This document shows positions 56,013-64,000 of a stretch of 64,000 nucleotides of DNA, in pieces (the first letter of the stretch is position 1; each line of letters begins with the position of its first letter). The notes beneath the pieces were generated by a model. The model was not told the DNA's origin. It did not search any database and saw only the letters and a list, made by a program, of their open reading frames with translations. The stretch spans positions 19,803,727-19,867,726 of the forward strand of contig NC_089766.1 of the NCBI RefSeq assembly GCF_040412425.1, read 5' to 3'. The stretch is from Macrobrachium rosenbergii (lineage: Eukaryota > Arthropoda > Malacostraca > Decapoda > Palaemonidae). The position numbers and the translations under genes are program-made.

Positions 56013-57364
56013 TATCTTTGATTCAACAGCTCGACTCAGATTCATATTGGCATTATTTCATTATGTTCATAACATGAACAACAGCAGTGATATCCAATGG
56101 TATCTTTGTTCTGTGAAAGTGGCAAGCAGAAAGGGTCGCCGGACTGATGAATCGAACTGTAGCTTCGTTTACGTTGTTAATTAGGTAGAACTGAAAATCT
56201 TTTAAAACCCAACCCTGCAACCTCCACAGTTGGTTTGACCTTTTTTTAAAGTTTATCTTATCATTACCATTATTATTATTAGTTGTAGTGATATCAGAAC
56301 AAAATGCTGTAGACTCAAGGGCACCAACAGAGAAAACATTCCAAGGAGGCGAACGAATAAGAGAAGGAATGTGATAACAGAAACATTAACAGGAAGGAAA
56401 ATAGCTGTAAAAAAAATAATGTAAAGATCAAGGACACTATGCATCATAATTTCATATAATAAATGACCGTACACACGGATTAAACAAAAGTATTATATGC
56501 AATAAGTAACATTAGACTAGCACATTATAAGAATAAAATATATCCCATAGATATGAAGTTTTTTTATTCCAATGATAGATATATATTATAATCCTCATGA
56601 TCATGATTTCTATATGTCCCAGTAAATGTCTCCATTCATATACAGTATATACAGTTATTTTAGCAATATAAGAATTATTTTTCATGCGTTCCATATGCAA
56701 TAAATGTTTCTTAGAATAAAACTAAAGCATCAGTCTTTGTTACCTTCGTATGCCTGGCAGCCGTGTTCGCAACTCACCCCGGACAATTCTGGCGTCTTTG
56801 TTCAAAATGCTCTACATACGTAACACCTCTTCCATGTGTATGGTGAACAGTAACGGACAAATTTCTCGCTTTCCCTCAGACAAGTCTGGACGGGGCTTTA
56901 TAACTCCGTAAACTTTGAAAAGAAACAAAACGTTACAAAACGAGATTAGAAAATCTGAAGGTCTATAGATCTGAAACGTTGCAAAATATACGTAACACAA
57001 TGAAGGCTATAAAAATACACAATCACATCTTTTTAATAATCAACGATTACTTTCTCATCATTCATTGACAAGATTTCAAATAGAATATATTTCTACGTGT
57101 GGAATAACAAGAACTCAGGGATAAGAGAATATTAGCTACCAATAATCTGGGAAAGTGTCATCGCCAAATGTTGTATTCGATGTCCCTGGAGACATCATGG
57201 TCCTGACAACGGGTGACAGTTTAAGCTGCCCGGATTTCTTTTCGTCTTTTGTGGTTCCGCTTGTCAGTTTAGAATGGAATAGAATATAGAATTTAGGCCA
57301 AAGGCCAGGAGGGAAGAAGAGAAATCTTAATGAAGTAAAAATCTTTGCAACATTTTTTTTTTTT

Positions 57365-57368
<4 letters not shown>
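56013..57368. other. Anonymous DNA with a SINE-like scrap
   Basis: At 57270-57312 a plus-strand piece, AGAATTTAGGCCAAAGGCC, resembles the inverted end of the unit at 40641-40990. Otherwise only short frames (62-87 codons) without motif. Confidence 0.5.

Positions 57369-57422
<54 letters not shown>
57369..57422. repeat. (CT)n microsatellite after a T run
   Basis: T14, then ATT, then about 53 bases of CT. A short GA run lies at 57600-57619. Confidence 0.97.
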
Positions 57423-57425
<3 letters not shown>

Positions 57426-58999
57426 GTATGGGTTAATGCTGTCACTTACCATTTTTATAGCGATAGGGCTGTGGAAGTATTCCTTTCTGAAACATTAGAC
57501 TTTTTGTAGATGAAATCGACGGAAGTGTCAATGAGTATGCCTTAGCTTTTAAGCACTACTGAACTGTCTGTTCATCCTCTGGATGAAAATGAAGTTTTAG
57601 AGAGAGAGAGAGAGAGAGATAGTTACGAAACAGTTCTCTGAATAGTTTAAGAACACAATAATTTTACCAGTTCATTATGAGTTTTTTTTTTTTTTAAAGC
57701 TTGTTCCTTGTGTACAATCTTAGAAGAGAATGACCATACAGGCTACAGAAGCAGTTTTAAATGTTTCAGACAGGGAAGAGGAAATTGTAGCACTGTGAGT
57801 CTGGTCGAAAACTTTCCACAAATTATTTCCGAGATTCCTTCAGCCTCCGGGACCAGTATCATCGATCAGGTAAGGTGACAGACCACGGAGAAATATAAAC
57901 AAAATATTTTTCTGCTGACTCAGCCCTTTTCAGGAATACCAGACTTTCCTTCTGGCTGCGTCCTCTCCTTTATTTATTTCAGCAAGAGCCTTTATTTATA
58001 GCTTCGTAAATCAAAGGTGAAAGAATTGTAGATGCCTTTCGTGGTGAGTCCAAGAAATATAACACCGTTCTGTGAAATGCTTTTTGCTAAGGCTCTAGAT
58101 TTTTCTGTCGCATTGAGATACCAGATTTTGTAATAGAGCACTTTTCTATTAACGAAAAATGTACTCAAATTCACAAATAATTGTTATTGCAGCCAATGTC
58201 ACCCTAACAGCTGATGCAATCTAACTACATGCAAGGACTTATCATTGAATCAATGTCCACGTGAAATTTAGAGAAAATCATTTAAATATGGCAAGCAGTT
58301 TCTCGTCAGGGCTAACTAAATCGTGATACCTGATTGAGTTAAGGTTTATAGACAACAATTGTGATTGTACAATTTGTGGACTTTCTTATGACTGACGTGT
58401 GAAAAAATTGTATAAAAAGTCATACCTAGTGTGATGTTAATGGGCATTTTACAACCTCTAATGTCTTCGGCTGTTTTAATTTCTTCCGGAGACGAATAAG
58501 ATGCATAAGATAAATAATTTTCCATTGTTATTATCATTATTGTTACATTAATAATGTCATTAGTTGTGTAACAATAATGACAATAACAATGCAAAATATT
58601 TTTATTTATGCATCTCATTCGTCCCTGGAAGCAATTAAAATAACCAACGAGATAGGAGGGCTATGTAAAAATGCCGACAAAACTCGAAATCTCTAAAGTC
58701 ACAAAACCATTTGTTTAAAACGTGTCTTTACCGACTGGACTAATGGACACTGAGGGATGGATGCACCCGGTTGATAAAACCAGGACGAGGCTCTGCGCTG
58801 CTGATAAGACTCTCTACATTCATCAATGGAGGATTAGTGATTTCATCAAACAGACGCGAAGCCTGTTACCATGATACACGTGAATCATTATTCATGAATC
58901 GGATTTCATGAAGCTGATCCAAGGCAGCTACTAAAAGAGAGGGAGACAGAAATTACCCCTGAGACATTGTGAAGGAATACGTCTTAACGGATCACCCAC

Positions 59000-59002
<3 letters not shown>
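57423..59002. other. Anonymous DNA
   Basis: The longest frame is 90 codons, minus strand 58346-58618, unrecognised. No repeats noticed. Confidence 0.55.

Positions 59003-59055
<53 letters not shown>
59003..59055. repeat. (CT)n microsatellite
   Basis: This is a pure CT array of about 53 bases. Confidence 0.98.
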
Positions 59056-59059
<4 letters not shown>

Positions 59060-59340
59060 GTAACTACAACTGTAACTGTCGAATAACAACCAGAGCACAT
59101 TCACCACTTAGATTTTATATAAATATATTGGACCGTTATTGAAAACAGGTTGGACCATTCATTTATTCGTCCAGCCTGGGCGACCGAACGCATGTCAGGG
59201 TTTCCTAAAATTCAGATTTTCCCATCTCTCTCTTTAAAAAATTCATGGGGCCAGTTAAGGATGGGATATTATTCAGTCTGCTGAAGCATATTTATCTTGG
59301 GAACTTACTGACTTTACTCTTAAGAGAAATCTATCTATAT

Positions 59341-59635
59341 GAGGATGTCGTGCAATTAGAACCTCAAAGGTTTAAGTGAAGATGCAATGCATTACTACCC
59401 AATACAATTCTCCTTGCATTTTAATACATTTTTTTTATCTATTTATTAATTCTATTCGAAAAATAATTATTCGAAAAACAATTTTTTCTTTTTTAATAAG
59501 TGAGATCTCTTCTTTCTGTATTTCCTTTAGCTTCCTCTTACTTCTTCTAATGAACACTATATTTTTGTTTGAAAGCTTGAATTTCAAGTCAGTGGCCAAA
59601 ACTTTAGTGTTATTCCATATAGAATAGGTTTCATC

Positions 59636-59702
<67 letters not shown>
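59341..59702 (+). repeat. (AAT)-tailed dispersed repeat, copy D
   Basis: GAGGATGTCGTGCAATTAG, GATGCAATGCATTACTACCC and AATAGGTTTCATCTATAT match copies A-C. The tail is about 21 AAT units (59641-59702). The LINE fragment at 59705 begins immediately after the tail. Confidence 0.85.
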
Positions 59703-59704
59703 GT

Positions 59705-60746
59705 AAACAAATACAGACAGACTAAACATAACACTAAAGGAATGAGGGGAGAGGGCTAACAGGACTGCCTCAACATCAGAGCAGAGCACTGGGGCAATAT
59801 CTGAAAACCAGTGAAGATTAGAAAGTGGCTAAGAGTGCATGGAAGGAAGGACTGATAAAAGTCGAAGACCCAGAAATATACAGAGACAGGAGAATGAAAA
59901 ACAGAACATCTTGAATGGCACAACAAACCAATGCACGGACAGTACATTAGACAGACAAAAGAACTGGCCAGCGAATGGGTTTGAAACATGGCAATGGCTA
60001 CAGAGGAGAACTCAAGAAGGAAACAGACTATCAAAGGAATGCTAACAGCGGCACAAGATCAGGCCCTAAGAACCAGATATGTTCAAAAACAATAGATGGA
60101 AATAACATCTCACCCATATGCAGGAAGTGCAATATGAAAGTCGAGACCATAAACCACAAGGCGGCAAGAAACTTTTGAATGCCCGGCGCTTGCACAGAAC
60201 AGGTACAAAAGAGGCTTGATTCAGTAGCGTAAAAAGCCCTCCACTGAAGCCTGTGTGAAAGAAATGACCAGACCTAGCTTGCAGTAATAATTAGTAAAAT
60301 ACCAACCTGAGGAGTTAAATAGAAAACGATCAGGCAAAACATCCTCTGGGACTATGGTATCAGAACAGATAGGGTGATACGTGCCAATAGACCAGAATTG
60401 ACGTTGATTGACAAAATCAAGAACAAAGTATCACTCATTGATGTCAATTTCCTTGGGACACCAGAGTAGGTGAGAAAGAAAGAAAATTTTTTTGTAGTAT
60501 CAAGACCTGAAAATCTTTAAATAAAAATATGGAATATGCCAGTTATTGTACAGTAGGCTACTTTAATTATAATTTTAAAGAACACTAGGCACGATCCCAG
60601 AATCCCTGGAATCTAAAAAAACAAGATGCCAAGTAGCTCCAGGACTCATGCAGAAAAGTGTACTAACTAGAAACATTGCACATAGTAATTGGATAAGTGA
60701 TGGACTCTTCGAATAAAGGATGCAACTTTGGATAATAACACAATAA

Positions 60747-60816
<70 letters not shown>
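59705..60816 (+). pseudogene. LINE C-terminus (zinc knuckle and endonuclease-like end), decayed, (AAT)n-tailed
   Basis: In shifting frames the plus strand reads YIRQTKELASEW (near 59944), TAAQDQALRTRYVQK (near 60044), ICRKCNMKVETINH (near 60114; a Cys-x2-Cys...His knuckle whose last Cys is lost behind a stop), VKILWD-like sequence (near 60340), RPELTLIDK...SLIDV (near 60386; like the PD...D of restriction-like endonucleases but with E for D), KYQDLKI and LGTIPESL. Many frameshifts and stops make it dead. The order knuckle then nuclease-like end is known for some early-branching LINE groups; the clade is not fixed here. It ends in about 22 AAT units (60746-60816). Confidence 0.65.
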
Positions 60817-60934
60817 TGACTCAGAAATCAATTCTGGGAAAATGCAAAAAGAATCCCGAAGAATATCATAAATGAATGACTGAAAAACGGAATCATTTTA
60901 CTCTTATTAACAGAAATGAATACAAGAACGGAAG

Positions 60935-61016
60935 AAATGTAGAAATTAATTTCTACTTCATATCGGGGTGGAACCTAGGACCTCTCAAGTGAGCCAGACA
61001 AGGACACCACCAACCA
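60935..61016 (-). repeat. tRNA-derived SINE head
   Basis: On the minus strand GTGGCATGGTTGGTGGTGTC resembles an A-box region and GAGAGGTCCTAGGTTCCACC a B-box region. AGTAGAAATTAATTTCTAC, a short palindrome, follows. The shared GAGAGGTCCT(A/G)GG core links it to 61190-61290. Confidence 0.5.
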
Positions 61017-61189
61017 TGCCACAAAGGAAATGAAAGAATCTGGAACTCGGAACTCAACAACTTAACCTTGATTTGAGAAGTTACCTGGCCAGGTTAAACA
61101 CCAGCGATTTCTACCAAACTTCCAAATCAACCAGTGACTCAGGTGATAGCATATAATTCGACTTGTCCTTCTGAATGAATGTGAAATAT

Positions 61190-61290
61190 AGAAATGGTCG
61201 GCAATCCTCTTGTGTCTCACGTGAGAGGTCCTGGGATCGGTCCTGATGTCAGGGAGACTTATATATTCCCCTCGGCAAGTAATAAAGTAG
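61190..61290 (+). repeat. tRNA-derived SINE head, opposed copy
   Basis: GTCTCACGTGAGAGGTCCTG followed by GGATCGGTCCTGATG is the same kind of unit in the other direction, about 170 bases away. Confidence 0.5.
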
Positions 61291-61766
61291 ATGCCACGAA
61301 CATACAGAATGAATACACCTGCAACTTGGGTGCTTCTAAAGTTTTGTAACTCAAGTTGACCTGAAGCGTGGGGAACTCAGGACTGACTGAAAGTGCCCGA
61401 AGGGACACGGGGGGATTAGCTGAGCTCTTTTTTTCCTCAGGGGAAAAGAGAGAAGAGCCGTGGCAGGAAATGTGTCCTGGGTGATGTGGTGGTCATTTTA
61501 ACTTTATAATTTCCATTCATCACTTAGGCCTTCATAGAGTTGCTGAATACAAATATGTTCAAGTCATTGCTATCGTTCTCTATAATTTCATGACCAACTT
61601 TTGTGTGATAAGGAAAGAATAAAAGAAGATAATAAAACAAATATAGCTTCCCGGAATATAGATAAATAAATAAGCAAGAAGATAAAGACTCGCTTCCGCG
61701 CACCGCCTGGAAGAGAAGAATCGTTACGTCTAGAGAATTTCTTTCCGGTTTTCCATTTTGTATTAG

Positions 61767-61769
<3 letters not shown>
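61291..61769. other. Anonymous DNA
   Basis: No open frame of 60 codons; no structured repeat. Confidence 0.65.

Positions 61770-61835
<66 letters not shown>
61770..61835. repeat. (CT)n microsatellite
   Basis: This is a pure CT array of about 65 bases. Confidence 0.98.
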
Positions 61836-61838
<3 letters not shown>

Positions 61839-62801
61839 ATTTGCATAAATCCAGTAATTTAAAGATCTTGTTTAGACGCTGAAAGGAGTTAAAGGAATCA
61901 GATGCTTCTCTTTACTTCCCGTTCGCCCCGTTCGGCTTCTGAACGATCCCCTTTAATCGTGCGGCGAAGATTCATATTACTTTTTCTTTTACCGTCATAT
62001 TTATATAAGAGAATTTTGACATGTTACAATATCCTTGTAGTTAAAGTCGGAAAACGTGAGAATTCACTTACATGACATAAGTTTTCAAGAGGTAATAAAA
62101 TGATTTAACTAAATACATTCAGCAAATGCATTTTAGCTTTCCATCATTTTGGAATGATTCGTCACTGCTGCTCGATTAATTTTTTTTTTTCAATGTTTCG
62201 ATGAGATTGTCGGAAGGCCAAGGCAGAAGGAAAGGCTTTGGTGCAACACGAACTTCAAGCGCAGAGGATACGAATTATGGTCATCAGATGTGGCAAGAAA
62301 TTTAAAAGGAGAAAAAATTATTAATGATTCAAACTCTTATCGTACAAAAAAAAAAATGAATAAATATTTAAAATTACCTGCTCAATTCATGGCGAAATAA
62401 CTTTTTCCAATAATTTTGCTCCTAAAGTTTAAGACAGATTTATAATTACTGTCACATTACCTTTTTTTCACTTATTTCATCAAAAACATAATAGTCATTT
62501 GATATAAAATCACCGGGAACCTACTTTCAGAAAGCGTGCGAAGATAGGTCCATATCAACATTCCTGCTGAGCAAACGTGGACGTGAAATTTTTAACATTG
62601 AAAAAAAATTGCCACTCTGGAAACAAGTCGTTCAACATTTACGCGAAGATAGATAGATGCAATCCTATTACATGGGGGTATTTATCGGATCAGTCTCGTC
62701 CAGGAACGCCTGATCCGGTTCCAGTTCATTTGAGGCAGAGGATCCTGTACTTGAATGTCTGAGGAAGCGTTAAAAGTAATCTTATCAATAGGTGCCATTG
62801 G

Positions 62802-62808
<7 letters not shown>
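61836..62808. other. Anonymous DNA
   Basis: The only frame of note is 61 codons (62577-62762), without motif. Confidence 0.6.

Positions 62809-62874
<66 letters not shown>
62809..62874. repeat. (CT)n microsatellite
   Basis: This is a pure CT array of about 66 bases. Confidence 0.98.
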
Positions 62875-62877
<3 letters not shown>

Positions 62878-63832
62878 CGTGATACGTGTATATGAAACAT
62901 TTTCTTAATATTGTGAAAGTTGTTCCCCAGTTTTTTCTGTACATGATTTCTCCAGTAATAAATCAGTGGAACTCTTTCCCTAACTCAGTTTCTCTTATCA
63001 CATGACGTCAGTGAGAATTCTTCGGGTCTTATTTACATCTCAATGGAACCATATTTAGGTATATTCAGGGTTCTCCAAATGGCAAATAAAATCGATCCAA
63101 TTAAAACTAAAGGAAGTGCATCACTGACAAATTTACGAATTGGAACATGACATTTTTCAACTCTAGAGAAAGTCAGGACACTAAGGTTTATTTATTAAAT
63201 AAGTGTCTGCAGTGATTGCGGCGGAATGAAAACAGCCGAAGGAGAGCCTCAGAATATGATTCAACCTCTTCCATAAAAAAAAAAAAAATGACGAGTGCTT
63301 GAATTTGAGATTGGTATCAGCTCATTACTTTCATCATCGGTTTACATTTTTCTTGCTATAGAAAAAAAGTTTGGGAGGGTTGGTTGGTGGTGGTAGGGGG
63401 TGGGGGTAGCCGGGGTGAGATGTGAATGCTTATACAGAAGACGAGAAATGATTTACTGATTCTGAAGACCTTTGACTGACCTGCACTTTTATTGACGAGA
63501 CAATACTTGATGATAACACAGCCGTGTGTGTCTGCAACATATATGAATACGTGTGTTAACTGTTTGTACTTTAACACATTTTTTTCCCAGATTCGTCAAT
63601 TCACGTTGAATATCTTGTCTTTCTTTTCTGGTGTTTGTCTATGAAAAACGTCATTGTCACATCATCTTGTAGAGTGACTGAACCGAACCGCAGAATAATT
63701 TAGTAGGATTGATTTATTGCATATTTTACCTGTCATTACAGGTACTAAGGTCGCTGGCGCTGAAACGTAGTCCTTTTTGCCTCGTGTTTGACTGAATATC
63801 AATTCTGTTCCCATTCACAGCTGGATCGATTG
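62875..63832. other. Anonymous DNA with a G-run tract
   Basis: Around 63372-63415 the plus strand has GGGAGGG, several GGT repeats, then GGGGGTGGGGGTAGCCGGGG. No gene recognised. Confidence 0.6.
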
Positions 63833-63901
63833 GTAGGTGTAGGCCAGGATCGGACTTATGACCTTAGGAGTGGAAGTCCGATGCTCTACCACTCAGCCAC
63901 G
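63833..63901 (-). repeat. tRNA-like SINE head
   Basis: The minus strand begins GTGGCTGAGTGGTAGAGCAT, an excellent A-box. It has a possible anticodon stem-loop around CTTCCAC and a B-box-like AAGTCCGATCC. The acceptor arms do not pair and no clean cloverleaf closes, so a SINE or tRNA pseudogene is more likely than a functional tRNA. Confidence 0.5.
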
Positions 63902-63960
63902 TTTGTTTGCTTTGTCTTGGTCCTTGCTTGATGAACGATGGGCATCAGAGCACTGTCCTC

Positions 63961-63963
<3 letters not shown>

Positions 63964-63999
<36 letters not shown>

Positions 64000-64000
64000 C
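63964..64000. repeat. (CT)n microsatellite, cut by window end
   Basis: The CT array continues to the last base of the window with one CC slip. Confidence 0.97.

Noticed and set aside
63833..63901. A functional tRNA gene (anticodon region like TCC)
   Set aside because: The A-box is good, but the acceptor stem does not pair and the B-box is degenerate.

Overview
This looks like a eukaryotic, intergenic stretch from an animal with a microsatellite-crowded genome. The best guess is a decapod crustacean (shrimp, prawn or crayfish). That guess rests on many very long (TA)n, (GA/CT)n and (AAT)n arrays, Penelope-like elements with GIY-YIG domains, Tc1/mariner and piggyBac relics, tRNA-headed SINE-like pieces, and several interspersed units that I recall (from memory, not from a search) as common in shrimp sequence. 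It is an inference from repeat style, not from a marker gene. I find no host protein-coding gene that I can defend. Most long open frames are microsatellites read through ([18 protein letters not shown]). By hand tally, pure simple repeats make up roughly 4 kb of the 64 kb.

Layout. 1-9.8 kb: anonymous AT-rich DNA with CT/GA/TA arrays, a perfect 14-bp hairpin and a tRNA-like SINE head. 9.8-12.3 kb: copy 1 of an anonymous dispersed repeat, then a Penelope-like remnant (GIY-YIG end) framed by about 60-bp inverted repeats and by (TA)n on both sides. 12.3-18 kb: anonymous. 18.1-21.2 kb: a second, larger Penelope-like element (RT plus GIY-YIG, decayed) with an inverted partial copy at its 5' side. 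21.2-25.6 kb: GA arrays, a 42-bp minisatellite and a C-rich tract. 25.6-28.9 kb: an untranslated block with LTR- or UTR-like features and copy 2 of the dispersed repeat. 29.1-30.6 kb: a decayed mariner-type transposase fused through a (TA)n array to the 3' end of a LINE, followed by another (TA)n. 31.6-32.4 kb: a piggyBac-like transposase C-terminus on the minus strand. 34.5-40.9 kb: SINE/LINE tails and the longest AT-rich/(TA)n block.

41.9-49.3 kb: two copies of a hairpin-capped non-coding element, a 130-nt imperfect hairpin, and a pair of inverted repeats capped by GA/CT arrays. 50-54.5 kb: trinucleotide arrays and two inverted copies of a repeat that ends in (AAT)n. 55.3-56.0 kb: an internally deleted mariner with both terminal inverted repeats, possibly inserted in a PIF/Harbinger-like end. 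59.3-61.3 kb: another (AAT)n-tailed repeat, a LINE C-terminus with decayed zinc-knuckle and endonuclease-like motifs, and two opposed SINE heads. 61.3-64 kb: anonymous DNA with CT arrays and one more tRNA-like unit.

The genes do not work together as a pathway. What links the window is the repeated adjacency of broken mobile elements and microsatellites: element ends abut or merge into (TA)n, (GA)n or (AAT)n. Some arrays may have been seeded by element tails, or element breakpoints may favour such arrays. I saw no convincing new biological system. The best leads are the inverted Penelope pair, the (TA)n-joined transposon relics, the 130-nt hairpin and the hairpin-capped element.
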